A model generated the notes under the pieces. It worked only from the letters and a program-made list of their open reading frames with translations, did not search any database and was not told where the DNA came from. The translations under genes were made by a program, and so were the position numbers. 64,000 nucleotides of DNA from NCBI RefSeq assembly GCF_900114715.1, contig NZ_FOTY01000008.1, forward strand, positions 1 to 64,000, read 5' to 3'. Shown here piece after piece: positions 1 to 8,377 of this stretch. Each line of letters starts with the position of its first letter. Within the stretch, counting starts at the first letter, position 1. Source of the stretch: Salibacterium qingdaonense. GTDB lineage: Bacteria; Bacillota; Bacilli; Bacillales; Marinococcaceae.

Positions 1-184
1 AAAGAAAATCTTCAATCCAGGGATCCGTCATATCTTCATCCAATGGACACTTCAACCCCCGTTTTTCCGCAAGTCGTATGACTTCCGTCACCTTTTGCCG
101 GGAGTGACGAGTTATAGCGGATATGCTTCGTAAACTCCTTTCTTCTTCGCCATGTAATTCCAGTATTCGACGATAAGGGAACAT
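1..184 (-). CDS. istA: IS21-family transposase IstA, N-terminal part (partial)
   Basis: Reading from an ATG at 184 gives MFPYRRILELHGEEERSLRS and onward through an ISAITRHSRQKVTEVIRLA helix-turn-helix to DPWIEDFL, the classic N-terminus of IstA. The HTH binds the IS ends; the DDE catalytic domain would lie beyond the window. AGGAGG at 191-196 supports this start. The gene runs off the left edge after about 61 residues, so its integrity cannot be judged. Family identification is by recall of IS21 transposases and is fairly secure. Confidence 0.75.
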   Translation of the reverse strand, partial: MFPYRRILELHGEEERSLRSISAITRHSRQKVTEVIRLAEKRGLKCPLDEDMTDPWIEDFL

Positions 185-353
185 AAAAAACCTCCTGTAT
201 TCCTAATGTCATGCCGTAAGGCATGCCCACTAAGTATACAGGAGGCAGTGGAATGGTAAAGACAAATGCAGAGAGTGGTAAAATACGCTGCATTCGTTGG
301 TAAAAAAGATTGCATTGGTGGTACAAATCAAATGCCGTACTCATTTTCTGTAC
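1..353 (-). mobile_element. IS21-family element, 5' end, cut by window edge
   Basis: The end of an IS21-like element. It holds the start of an istA-type gene and, upstream of it, several imperfect repeats of the form TTTACCAnnnnnTGCA (about 250-335), as is usual for the multiple terminal repeats bound by IS21 transposases. The outer edge is placed near TGTACA at 348-353, read inward on the minus strand; this boundary is inferred. The rest of the element, including any istB, lies to the left of the window. Confidence 0.7.
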
Positions 354-442
354 AGCGTAAGTGTTCTCGAGCAGCCACGAGTGGTTCTGCGAGGGACAGA
401 AAGTCTCAGCACCGCCGTCCGTTCTCCGGAGAAAAATAAAGG

Positions 443-486
443 AAACCCCGATGCACACAGATGACGTTCGCGGCATCGGGGTTTTT
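443..486. terminator. Rho-independent terminator-like hairpin
   Basis: AAACCCCGATGC pairs with GCATCGGGG and is followed by TTTTT. It sits between the IS21 end and the iteron-like array. No intact gene ends just before it, so it may belong to a gene that the insertion removed or interrupted. Confidence 0.65.
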
Positions 487-613
487 CTCGATCGATTCTC
501 CGGATTTCCTGATCGATTCTATTATTTCTCCATCGATTCCGGGGCGATTTCTGTTTTTCTCGATTGATTCTCTCGATTTCTCGATCGATTCTCAGAATTT
601 CCCGATCGATTCT
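487..613 (+). repeat. Iteron-like direct repeats, GATCGATTCT, 21-bp phase
   Basis: Copies of GATCGATTCT start at 490, 511, 583 and 604, with degenerate copies at about 532 (ATCGATTCC) and 561 (CGATTGATTCT). The 490-511-532 and 562-583-604 runs are each spaced 21 bp, two helical turns, so all copies face the same side of the DNA. The array lies just upstream of the winged-helix gene at 684, and a further TCGATCGATC occurs inside that gene near 744. This is the layout of an initiator with its iterons or of an autoregulated DNA-binding protein. Confidence 0.75.
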
Positions 614-683
614 GATTGTTTTTGCATCACTCCCCTCTTTTTACCTGTGTTTCCTTATATAAAAGAAAAAGGGGGATGCACCG

Positions 684-1361
684 ATGGAACGGATTCAATC
701 CGACGCTCACATGGAAACCGCTGTCCGCTATTCTTATTTTTCCTCGATCGATCAGATGGACCGGCACGTCAAGCAGCACCGCCGCACGCTCACCTGGCAG
801 TCGACGGAGGACGCGGTGCTCTGCCTGCTCGCCCGGCGCTCACTCTCCTACCCCGGCACAAGCTGGATGAAAGTGAAAACGATCGCCGCCGCGGTCGGCA
901 AAAGCCCGCGCACCGTGAACTACGCCCTGGCCGCCCTGGAGGAAAAAAAGATCATCCGCCGCATCCCGGTCATGCGCGAAACAAACGGCGGAAGCAGCAG
1001 CAACGTCATCGCGATCCTGCCTTATGCCGCAGATTGCAGCCCGTCTCCTGCAGACCGCCAAAACGCCGGAACCCCTTGCCGCGCAGGCGCTGAAGCGTCG
1101 GAGGCGTCCGGGGAATCAGTTTCTTTAGAATCACTTAAACAAGAAAAATATAAATATATGAGCTATTTGAATTTTTCCTGGTTAATTCATCACAAATGGA
1201 AAGACAACTGCGTGAAGCACGGCTCGGCTTATATGGAAAAAGTCGTCGAGTCGTTGATGCGGGAATATGAATACCGGCAGATGAAAGAACGCCTCCGGAA
1301 GCCCCGCCCGCGCCGCGTGCCGCGGCCTGCGTTTCTCGACTATAACTGGCTTGAGCATTAA
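684..1361 (+). CDS. Winged-helix DNA-binding protein, plasmid-initiator-like
   Basis: 225 residues. Residues about 30-100 form a helix-turn-helix of the HTH_36 kind: TEDAVLCLLARRSL, then MKVKTIAAAVGKSPRTVNYA and a wing around EKKIIRRIPVMRE. A low-complexity Ala/Ser linker follows. The C-terminal part (YLNFSWLIHHKWKDNCVKHG onward) ends in a basic RKPRPRRVPRP stretch. AAAGGGGG upstream of the ATG supports the start. The phased GATCGATTCT array directly upstream suggests that it binds there, either to repress itself or to start replication of a former plasmid or phage. No replication domain is recognised, so 'initiator' is inference. Confidence 0.7.
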   Translation: MERIQSDAHMETAVRYSYFSSIDQMDRHVKQHRRTLTWQSTEDAVLCLLARRSLSYPGTSWMKVKTIAAAVGKSPRTVNYALAALEEKKIIRRIPVMRETNGGSSSNVIAILPYAADCSPSPADRQNAGTPCRAGAEASEASGESVSLESLKQEKYKYMSYLNFSWLIHHKWKDNCVKHGSAYMEKVVESLMREYEYRQMKERLRKPRPRRVPRPAFLDYNWLEH

Positions 1362-1384
1362 TCGCTTTTCCGTAAAAAAAGCAC

Positions 1385-1531
1385 CATCGTTACGTTTGTC
1401 GTTTTATTTTCACGACAAACGTTACCATGGCGCTGTCATGATGACGTTTTTTCATCAAAAGCCGTCTCTAAACGTAAGGATGGCACGTTCATGGTGACGT
1501 TTAGACGTCTTCGGACAGGTATAAACGTCAC
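1385..1531. repeat. AACGT-type multi-palindrome module (copy 1)
   Basis: A run of inverted repeats between the winged-helix gene and the AraC gene, in their shared 3' region. ACGTTTGTCGT (1392-1402) pairs perfectly with ACGACAAACGT (1412-1422). Further TAAACGT/ACGTTTA half-sites follow at about 1469, 1497 and 1522. The stretch beginning CATGATGACGTTT is closely matched by one at 53458, where another such module lies, so this is a dispersed family. Confidence 0.65.
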
Positions 1532-2410
1532 TTAAGAAGATGTCCGCTGGACCGGGATCCAGATTTCACTGCGGAAGTCGGGGGATGTCGTGTCGCTGCT
1601 TTCATTCCAGAGAATCTCCGGCCCTTCCGCCGCTTCATAGCCGGAACCGGGAAACCATTCGGAGTAAATCCGGCCCCAGACGTCCTGCAGCGCATCCGGA
1701 AACGTGCCGGCGGCTTCAAATACCGCCCACTCCGACGCTGGAACAATCAGGGCCTCCCATTTCGCAGGCACCTCGTGTGTCGTCGCCGCGCCGATGTAGT
1801 GATCAAACGTCCCGTTTTCCTCCATCCGTCCTTCGGAAAAATGAGTGGACGCACTGATCAAGCCGGAAGGTTCGGTGTTGGACAAGGCTTTCAGCTCCTG
1901 GATGTTCGCTGAATCAAGCGACTGCCACATCTCCTCAATCTCCGGACTCACCCCGTGGAACTGCACGGCCACTCTTTTCTTCAATCCGGCGATGGAAAAC
2001 GATTCTTTTTGTACGATACGATACTTCATGCTTTCTCCTCCTTGGATTGTCAGCTGGAAGGTCATCGGAGGATAGGCCTGCAGCGGTGTCCCATCCTTTT
2101 TCGCGCGGGAGGGGGAAACTCCGTGCTGCGCCTGGAACGCCCTCGTGAAAGCATCCGGCGAATGGTATCCGTATTTCACCGCGATATCCACGACTTTCGC
2201 ACCGCCCTGCTGCAGCTCGACAGCCGCCAGCGTCAAGCGGCGCCGGCGGATATATTCGCCCAGTGTCATGCCGGCGAGAAACGAAAACATCCGTTGAAAA
2301 TGGTAAGCCGAACTATAAGCGGTCCGCGCCGCTTCTTCCATATCAATCGTGTCAGCCAGATGCTCCTCCACATAGCGGAGCGCATCGTTCATCCGTTGCA
2401 GCGAATCCAC
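1532..2410 (-). CDS. AraC-family regulator with GyrI-like effector domain
   Basis: 292 residues from a GTG at 2410, chosen because ATGACCTCCT (2414-2423, AGGAGGTCAT on the coding strand) lies just upstream; the open frame extends further without a good start. Residues 1-110 hold the two AraC helix-turn-helices ([20 protein letters not shown] and [20 protein letters not shown]). The C-terminal 150 residues resemble the GyrI-like ligand-binding fold of BmrR/Rob-type regulators ([20 protein letters not shown] ... EIWIPV). Such proteins sense small hydrophobic compounds and activate efflux or stress genes. It stands alone, so its target is unknown. Confidence 0.85.
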   Translation of the reverse strand: MDSLQRMNDALRYVEEHLADTIDMEEAARTAYSSAYHFQRMFSFLAGMTLGEYIRRRRLTLAAVELQQGGAKVVDIAVKYGYHSPDAFTRAFQAQHGVSPSRAKKDGTPLQAYPPMTFQLTIQGGESMKYRIVQKESFSIAGLKKRVAVQFHGVSPEIEEMWQSLDSANIQELKALSNTEPSGLISASTHFSEGRMEENGTFDHYIGAATTHEVPAKWEALIVPASEWAVFEAAGTFPDALQDVWGRIYSEWFPGSGYEAAEGPEILWNESSDTTSPDFRSEIWIPVQRTSS

Positions 2411-2487
2411 GCGATGACCTCCTTTCTCCTGTATCGTATCAACAACAGCACCCGGCTTCCCGACTTTTTCTGCCCGATGCCGCAGGA

Positions 2488-2853
2488 TTATCCCATGTTG
2501 AAAAAACCGTACAGTACTGCGCCGGTTAAAAACAGAACCGCGGAAATAACGCTCAGGAGATACGTCCGCCGTCCTCCCGGGATGCGGGTGCGGTGCCACA
2601 TGACGGCGAGGTACGCATAGTGAAGCACCGGCAGGAGAAAAATCAGGATGCGGTAAGAAGGAAACATAGTGAGGGTTAAAACTATAACGATGTGCACCAT
2701 AACATACAGTGATTTATCTATGTATTTGTGCCGCTTATTAACATAATCGGGATCAGACGCCGGAAGTTCTACAATGCCGCCCCGGCGCAGTATGTATGAC
2801 AGGAATTCACTTAACACAGCAATGCCGGCTATAAGGGCAACTGGCAGCAGCAT
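2488..2853 (-). CDS. DUF4181-type small membrane protein
   Basis: 121 residues with four predicted membrane segments and a short basic loop ([20 protein letters not shown]) that matches the pattern of DUF4181 proteins common in Bacillaceae. The ATG at 2853 follows AGGAGAG at a good distance; the longer frame upstream lacks support. Function unknown. Three related proteins are found elsewhere in this window (17771, 18396, 61856). Confidence 0.7.
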   Translation of the reverse strand: MLLPVALIAGIAVLSEFLSYILRRGGIVELPASDPDYVNKRHKYIDKSLYVMVHIVIVLTLTMFPSYRILIFLLPVLHYAYLAVMWHRTRIPGGRRTYLLSVISAVLFLTGAVLYGFFNMG

Positions 2854-2906
2854 CGTTTCGATTCTCTCCTTTGCTCTATCGATACTCAAAAGGCCGGTAT
2901 CGCTTG

Positions 2907-3371
2907 TTATTCGAAATACGGCACACTCCGCGCCCGGCACCACTGCCGCATAAATTCGAGATACCCTTCAAGCCGGTACGCGTTCCAGTCTTCCTGCAGA
3001 CCAAGTTCCACGACGCGGTCCTGAAAACGACGCATCCGCCCTGTCCCGGTCAACTCCCGCGCAAGCATCGTCCGCATCATCGGGTTGGAAAGCTCCCGGA
3101 CAAACGCCTCCATCAGCGCGGACTCATCCACCTCGAGCCGGTTCGGCAGCGGCAGGTAGTCATCCTCTGTCGCCGCCACTACCCGAGCGGCCGCGCGGAA
3201 TTCCTCGTCATCACGCGCATCCGGCGCTTGCAGCTGCGCCCGCCGCAGTACATCATCGCTGATCCGCAGGACCTCTCCCGTCTTTCGGTGCAGAAACATC
3301 GTCACCCCGTCCGGCGCATTCCGGACCGCTTCGAGCAGAGAGGGTAGATTCACAGACTGTTCCACCTGCAT
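2907..3371 (-). CDS. UPF0158-family protein
   Basis: 154 residues, soluble and acidic. The N-terminus (LPSLLEAVRNAPDGVTMFLH, then KTGEVLRISDDVLRRA) and C-terminus (DWNAYRLEGYLEFMRQWC) match UPF0158, a family of unknown function. AGGAGGAG precedes the ATG. It starts 33 nt beyond the end of the transporter gene at 3405 and may be co-transcribed with it. Confidence 0.75.
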   Translation of the reverse strand: MQVEQSVNLPSLLEAVRNAPDGVTMFLHRKTGEVLRISDDVLRRAQLQAPDARDDEEFRAAARVVAATEDDYLPLPNRLEVDESALMEAFVRELSNPMMRTMLARELTGTGRMRRFQDRVVELGLQEDWNAYRLEGYLEFMRQWCRARSVPYFE

Positions 3372-3404
3372 CTCCTCCTTTCCATTATGGTTCGCTGTAC
3401 TATT

Positions 3405-4367
3405 TTAATCGTCACGTATCAAAAAACGCGGAACGACACGTATATAAACGAGTTCGCTGACAAGCTCTATCATCGTCTGGGTAATAACAACAGCAGCCAC
3501 GATAGTTCCGATTTCCGGTATAGTTAGGGCAATAGGCAGCACAACGAGCGAATTCCGTGTGGAACAGCTGAAAATAAGAGCCCTTCCTTCGCCCGGCGCT
3601 AATCCAAACCACCGCGCCGCGTACTTCGCCACAAACGGCATCACCATCATAAACACGATATATAACGGAATGACTTTTACAACCTGATCCGCATAATCCG
3701 GCAGTTTTGTCATTTGAGAAGCTGTCACGACAAACAACGTCAACGCCATAAACGGAACCGGCAGCCACGCCGATCCTCGCAGCACCTTTTCACCAAATGC
3801 CCTGTTTTTCCCGAAAAACTGTAACAACAGTGCTGCCGCGAGCGGAAGGACGATCAACCCAAAAAACGCTTCAAAGAAAGGAGCAGGCTTCACCATCGCG
3901 GCAGCATCCGCCCCCATAAACAGCCACAAATACACGGGCAGCAGAACCATCTGCACAACGAATAATATCGGGGTCGACGTTAACACCAGGTTCTCATCTC
4001 CTTTTCCTAAGGAGGTAAACGCGATGACATAATCAATACAAGGCGTTAACAGCACCAGATAAAATCCAAGCAGCAGCGCAGGTTGATCAGGAAGCAGCTG
4101 CGATAACAGCCAGACTACGACCGGCACCAGGATAAAATTAACCAGAAGAAGCGCCTGGATATACGTTCTGTTCCGGAAAGCCTGTCTTAACGCAGCAAAC
4201 GGAATCTGGGAAAACATGCTGTACATCAACAGTGCAATGACGACAGAAATCACAGCACCCAGGCGCTCCGCGTAGGACGGCAGCAGAAATCCGAATCCCG
4301 CCGCCATGATGAAACTTATGATATAAATCCCCACCTGCTTCGTTTCCAGCTGCTCCTTCGTGACCAA
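3405..4367 (-). CDS. Bile acid:sodium symporter / ACR3-type arsenite transporter family protein
   Basis: 320 residues, about ten membrane helices. TPCIDYVIAFTSLGKGD corresponds to the conserved TPC motif of ACR3-like carriers whose Cys is needed for As(III) efflux, and SCSTRNSLVVLPIAL matches the second discontinuous-helix motif. Annotators usually call this branch an arsenic resistance protein. No ArsR repressor or ArsC reductase gene lies beside it, so arsenite as substrate is unproven; another anion or organic acid is possible. Confidence 0.75.
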   Translation of the reverse strand: MVTKEQLETKQVGIYIISFIMAAGFGFLLPSYAERLGAVISVVIALLMYSMFSQIPFAALRQAFRNRTYIQALLLVNFILVPVVVWLLSQLLPDQPALLLGFYLVLLTPCIDYVIAFTSLGKGDENLVLTSTPILFVVQMVLLPVYLWLFMGADAAAMVKPAPFFEAFFGLIVLPLAAALLLQFFGKNRAFGEKVLRGSAWLPVPFMALTLFVVTASQMTKLPDYADQVVKVIPLYIVFMMVMPFVAKYAARWFGLAPGEGRALIFSCSTRNSLVVLPIALTIPEIGTIVAAVVITQTMIELVSELVYIRVVPRFLIRDD

Positions 4368-4653
4368 TATCCTTCCCTCCTCTACCGGGAATCAAAAGCC
4401 GTACATCAACCAGGCAAAAGACACCGCGTTCAAACGTTTCTCTTTATATCAATCATACAGAAAAACATTTCGTTTATCAGCAGACAATCAAACAGCGCTG
4501 CTCCCCCATTCTAACCTAACGTACTGTTTTACTGGAAAGAGGCAACCATAGCCTGATCATCAACCACTATGACAACATTTCCGTTTCCGCACAAAGCTTT
4601 CCATTAATCTATGGTATAATAGTAAAAAATCCCGCCAAGCAGGAGGATCAGTC

Positions 4654-5043
4654 ATGGACCAGAATATGGAACAAAAATTGGACACTGTGATGGAGACACT
4701 GACCGAATTCAAAAAAGAGTTCACTGCCTTACAGGAAGACATTCACACCCACCGTCTTGAGTTCTCCAGATTGCAGAATGACTTGAATGCCCACCACTTG
4801 GAGTTTTCCAGCCTGAAAAGCGAACTCGCCTATCACCCCGGAAAGTTACAGAAGAAAACAGTCGAACGACTGGAACGCATCGAAACATCGATACTGCGTC
4901 TGGAAACCGAAGCCCTTGAAGATCTGACCAACGTAAGACAGGAATTCAGCGGCCGCTTGACCTCACGGGACTATGAAACGCAGGCGTTAAACAAACGGGT
5001 CCTTCAGCTGGAAGGCAGGCTGGAGAGCCTGGAACAGCAATAA
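4654..5043 (+). CDS. Small coiled-coil protein
   Basis: 129 residues, nearly all heptad-patterned helix: two related blocks (HRLEFSRLQNDLNA and HHLEFSSLKSELAY) followed by RLERIETSILRLETEAL and a final RVLQLEGRLESLEQQ. AGGAGG precedes the ATG and TATAAT at 4615-4620 is a likely -10 box, though no good -35 was seen. No family with a known role is recognised. The 4368-4653 gap holds only this promoter. Confidence 0.65.
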   Translation: MDQNMEQKLDTVMETLTEFKKEFTALQEDIHTHRLEFSRLQNDLNAHHLEFSSLKSELAYHPGKLQKKTVERLERIETSILRLETEALEDLTNVRQEFSGRLTSRDYETQALNKRVLQLEGRLESLEQQ

Positions 5044-5159
5044 AAACAAAGCGCCGCCTCCACGTATTCTTTCTCTTCCCCTTACAAAAATGCGATTACG
5101 AACACACAACAGCCATGTTATACTAATAGCGCAGTAAAATCAGGATAAGGGTGAAAGAA

Positions 5160-5336
5160 ATGGAAAAACAACAGGAGTGCAGCAAATGTGACGTGTCCGG
5201 TGTGATGCTCACAACGTGTGACAAATGCGGAGGAGAAACCACCATCAATAACAGCATCTGTATGACATGCTTCGGTAACGGCTTCATCGAACTCGACTGT
5301 GACGCCTGTGATGATTCAGGGGTTATTGAACCATAG
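5160..5336 (+). CDS. Small Cys4-rich (DnaJ-type zinc finger-like) protein
   Basis: 58 residues from the ATG at 5160, preferred over a GTG nine bases earlier because AAGGGTG then serves as the ribosome binding site. Four CxxC pairs (CSKC, CDKC, CMTC, CDAC), several followed by G, resemble the CxxCxGxG zinc-binding repeats of DnaJ. It probably binds two zinc ions. Function unknown; a terminator follows directly. Confidence 0.65.
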   Translation: MEKQQECSKCDVSGVMLTTCDKCGGETTINNSICMTCFGNGFIELDCDACDDSGVIEP

Positions 5337-5345
5337 CAGGTGCAT

Positions 5346-5378
5346 AAAAAGAGGGGACAATCTATATCCCCTCTTTTA
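5346..5378. terminator. Bidirectional terminator
   Basis: AAAAGAGGGG and CCCCTCTTTT form a stem with A and T runs on both sides. It can end the Cys4 gene on the plus strand and the defence operon on the minus strand. Confidence 0.85.
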
Positions 5379-6275
5379 CTATGAATCTTTCAGCAGATTT
5401 TCATAGGAACAGCCTTTTAAATCTATATCATAAGATACTTTTCCTACATTGGGATCATTCAGGTTCTGTAGAAAGTCACTCAGCTCTTTCCCCGGGAAAT
5501 CCTCATCCACCGGGTACTGCCGCATATCCAATAATTTATATTTTTCTCCTCTGGCTTCTGAACCTTCCGGAAATCCAACAGCATCCAATTCCACATTTAA
5601 GAAAGAACGATCTAAACCGAGTGCTGCAAGTTCTGCCACCATATCTTCCAGAGATGCCCCCGTATTTGATTTTTCAAACCTGCACATTACAAGAAAATCC
5701 GGATCTCTCAGCTGAAATTGACTGCTTATAGTCAACGTATCTTGATATTTTGAAGTGGTCGACTTAACTTCAAATGCTTGGTTTCCTGATTCAACATCGT
5801 AAGTTGCATAGTCCGTCGGTTTCCACTTTACATTTTTTTGCTGCTTTAAAAGATACTGTACTACATACATTTCGCCCAAAATACTATGTACTTGTTTATG
5901 CTTCACAGCATTCCCAAGCAGTTCTCTCCATTTTTTCCACCATTCCAAGGGTTCTTCTTGAATTTCGCGCCGGTTTTGATGGTTTTCACCCGGATCTGCA
6001 AAGTCCGCACAGAATAAAGCAAATTCATTACGAAGATGCAGCAGAGTTGAAGCCAGAATTAGAAAGTTCTGCTCATCTTCGCCGAACACTGCATTGGTGG
6101 AATAAAATTTAACATTGGCAAATTGTTCATTTACCTTACTCCCGTCATATGGCACAGCAGTACCATACGTTCCATCCTCAAACATGAATACCCATGCATC
6201 ATAGCCCTGCAGTTTATAAGCTTTACTTTTTTGAAGGTTGGCGAACTTATCTTTTATTTCCTGCACGAGATTCAT
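5379..6275 (-). CDS. PD-(D/E)XK motif protein, DUF4420-like nuclease
   Basis: 298 residues from the ATG at 6275 (AGGGGAG upstream, 16 nt after the methyltransferase stop). The nuclease core is in the second half: HSILGEMYVVQYLLKQ (about 133), TYDVES with the metal-binding Asp, then FEVKSTTSKYQDTLTISSQF with the E-x-K. This is the layout of DUF4420 proteins, which occur in MZA-type defence loci. It is the last gene of the operon and is most likely the DNA-cutting subunit, with the upstream ATPases controlling it. The target and trigger are not visible. Confidence 0.8.
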   Translation of the reverse strand: MNLVQEIKDKFANLQKSKAYKLQGYDAWVFMFEDGTYGTAVPYDGSKVNEQFANVKFYSTNAVFGEDEQNFLILASTLLHLRNEFALFCADFADPGENHQNRREIQEEPLEWWKKWRELLGNAVKHKQVHSILGEMYVVQYLLKQQKNVKWKPTDYATYDVESGNQAFEVKSTTSKYQDTLTISSQFQLRDPDFLVMCRFEKSNTGASLEDMVAELAALGLDRSFLNVELDAVGFPEGSEARGEKYKLLDMRQYPVDEDFPGKELSDFLQNLNDPNVGKVSYDIDLKGCSYENLLKDS

Positions 6276-6291
6276 ATAAAAACTCCCCTGT

Positions 6292-7686
6292 CTATAAAGT
6301 CGAAGCTTTTTCTTTTTGAAGCCATTCCGCAATGCTCGAGGCAAGTGCTTTCGATAAGAGAGGCGGCACTGCGTTTCCAATCTGTTTAAACGCATTGCTC
6401 ATTGTACATTGAAACATAAAATCATCGGGAAATGATTGAATTCTAGCCGCTTCGCGTACAGAAATGCCGCGGGGTTCCCACGGATGAATATGGCTGTATG
6501 TGTCTGTTGATAAATGAGCCACCAGTGTGTGGGATGTAATTTCCGGGTCCAATCTTTTCCATTTTTCCTGAAACTTATCCCGGCTGTATGGTGGAACAAT
6601 CTTTTTTTTCATTTCTTTATATGAATCTTCATGCTTCATAGGATCAATACCTAAGAACCGGCATTGCTCTTCCAATAAGTCATCCGCAATCTTTGAAGCT
6701 TCATTGTAATTATCTCCGGAATTCATCCTCTCAAAAATAGGAAAATCCCTGGTAGTTTTTCTATAAGCATGCCCGCTCACCTTCAAGGCGTTCGTCTTTC
6801 TCATTTCCTGCTGAAATGCATTGACCGGATCTTTTTCATAAGGAAAAGAAAGATTAAGCGGGTAAAATTGATATTTATCCCTGGAGCTCTTATACAGTGT
6901 CGGAAGGTCCGATAAAGCATCTCCGACATTTACCCATTCTGGAAGATGCGCCTCCGGATAATTCGGTTCCATAAAATGCCGGGATTCATGAAAACCTTTC
7001 ATTCTTTTCACAGCAGGCGTTATTTTATTCCTAATGGGTTTATGGTTAGGAATAGGAAGCACTTCGGGAGTAATTTCTTTATGTTTGGATGCTATCACAA
7101 ACACTCGCTCTCTGATCTGCGGAACACCGTAATCCGCTGCGTTTAAGACCGTCCATCCCGTGTAGTATCCGTTTTCCTGCAGAATTTCACAGACAAGATC
7201 CGGGATGTTTAATCCGCCGTAGTTCACCGACTCGAGAACATTTTCCATCACTGCCATATCAGCATTAAGATCGACCACACCCTGAATAAAATCTTCGAAA
7301 AGCATTCCACGCTGATCTTTCGTATGGATGCGTTCATCCCCCAGAGATCTCAACTTGGCCCGGCCGATTTGGGAATAGGCCTGGCACGGCGGTCCTCCCA
7401 GCACCAGAAGAGGCTCGTCATCCGGAAGTTCTGATGAAAGCTTATCTAAATCAAAATCCCTGACATCACTGCGGAAATGATCCCGGTCTATTCCGTCTTT
7501 CCAATGTAGATTATAGGAAGCCGTGTTCACCGCACTCTCATCATTGTCCAGACCGCCGGTGACATCGTATCCGGCCATCTTAAATCCATAAGAGAACCCC
7601 CCGCATCCGGAGAATAAATCTACAATCTTAGGAAGTTTCCGACTGTAGTTGTTTCTGCTGGAAGTATTCGAAAAGTTCTCTGGCAT
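6292..7686 (-). CDS. DNA (cytosine-5) methyltransferase 1
   Basis: 464 residues with all main C5-methyltransferase motifs: DLFSGCGG (motif I, residues 23-30), GGPPCQ (motif IV, catalytic Cys about 101), ENV (motif VI), PQIRERVFVIA (VIII), AARIQSFPDDFMF (IX) and IGNAVPP (X). The long stretch between VIII and IX should hold the target-recognition domain. The first 59 nt overlap the end of the DUF6339-like gene in another frame; GGGAGAAG before the ATG supports this. In the operon it would mark self DNA against the nuclease. Confidence 0.9.
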   Translation of the reverse strand: MPENFSNTSSRNNYSRKLPKIVDLFSGCGGFSYGFKMAGYDVTGGLDNDESAVNTASYNLHWKDGIDRDHFRSDVRDFDLDKLSSELPDDEPLLVLGGPPCQAYSQIGRAKLRSLGDERIHTKDQRGMLFEDFIQGVVDLNADMAVMENVLESVNYGGLNIPDLVCEILQENGYYTGWTVLNAADYGVPQIRERVFVIASKHKEITPEVLPIPNHKPIRNKITPAVKRMKGFHESRHFMEPNYPEAHLPEWVNVGDALSDLPTLYKSSRDKYQFYPLNLSFPYEKDPVNAFQQEMRKTNALKVSGHAYRKTTRDFPIFERMNSGDNYNEASKIADDLLEEQCRFLGIDPMKHEDSYKEMKKKIVPPYSRDKFQEKWKRLDPEITSHTLVAHLSTDTYSHIHPWEPRGISVREAARIQSFPDDFMFQCTMSNAFKQIGNAVPPLLSKALASSIAEWLQKEKASTL

Positions 7687-8377
7687 AAGCTTCTTCTCCC
7701 TTTGGATGTAATTCTGGTTCGATTGATCTGACTTTAACGGTATTCAGTTTCATTATACTGCGGAACATTGAATTGCTACGGGTTTTTTGCGTATCATCCA
7801 ATGAGCCGTACATTTTCATTAACTCCCGCGTTAGCTTCACACGATAACCGTTCGGACCGGACCGTTCAACCAGCTGTACGATTTCATCCGTAGAGTTGTT
7901 CCACAGTGTGTCCCTGGTTGTCTCCAAATCACCCTGCCATGATAAATGCACATACCACCAAATTTTCCGTAACCATATTCTCCGGGTGGTTCTGTAAAAG
8001 TAATCAGATTTTAACCCTGATCTTATGTATACTATATCAGGTATCACTTTGATGGATAAATATCTCCAAAAATCATTACTGGAGGCTGTTCTCAAAGTGA
8101 AATCAGAAGAGGAGTTTAAGTAGTCATATAACTGCAGACCGAACTCCATATCTACTTTGTACGTTTGTTTATTCCAGGAGCCCTGCTCCTCCAGCCCCAA
8201 ATTCTCCAAAACGTCATTAAATATCTTTACCAAATCTTCTCTAATAGATTGGTATTCCCCGCTGCATGAAGCAGAAGGCTTCTCATCATTCCAGGATTGG
8301 AAAGCTTTTTCGGCTTCATGCTGTTTTAATGTTTTCCAAGTAATCTCAGACACCCCCGGTTCATAAATTATTTTCAA
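7628..8377 (-). CDS. DUF6339-like defence-associated protein
   Basis: 249 residues, soluble, rich in aromatic residues (RRIWLRKIWWYVHLSWQ near 133). It resembles DUF6339 proteins, which from memory occur beside Z1, methyltransferase and Vsr genes. No catalytic motif is evident. It overlaps its upstream neighbour by 17 nt and its downstream methyltransferase by 59 nt, so all three are translationally coupled. A scaffold or specificity role is inference. Confidence 0.6.
   Translation of the reverse strand: MKIIYEPGVSEITWKTLKQHEAEKAFQSWNDEKPSASCSGEYQSIREDLVKIFNDVLENLGLEEQGSWNKQTYKVDMEFGLQLYDYLNSSSDFTLRTASSNDFWRYLSIKVIPDIVYIRSGLKSDYFYRTTRRIWLRKIWWYVHLSWQGDLETTRDTLWNNSTDEIVQLVERSGPNGYRVKLTRELMKMYGSLDDTQKTRSNSMFRSIMKLNTVKVRSIEPELHPKGEEAYARELFEYFQQKQLQSETS

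Noticed and set aside
461-1093. 210-codon plus-strand frame across the iterons
   Set aside because: It reads the GATCGATTCT repeats as SIDSPDF-like repeats and then a shadow frame of the winged-helix gene; Arg/Pro-rich and unsupported.
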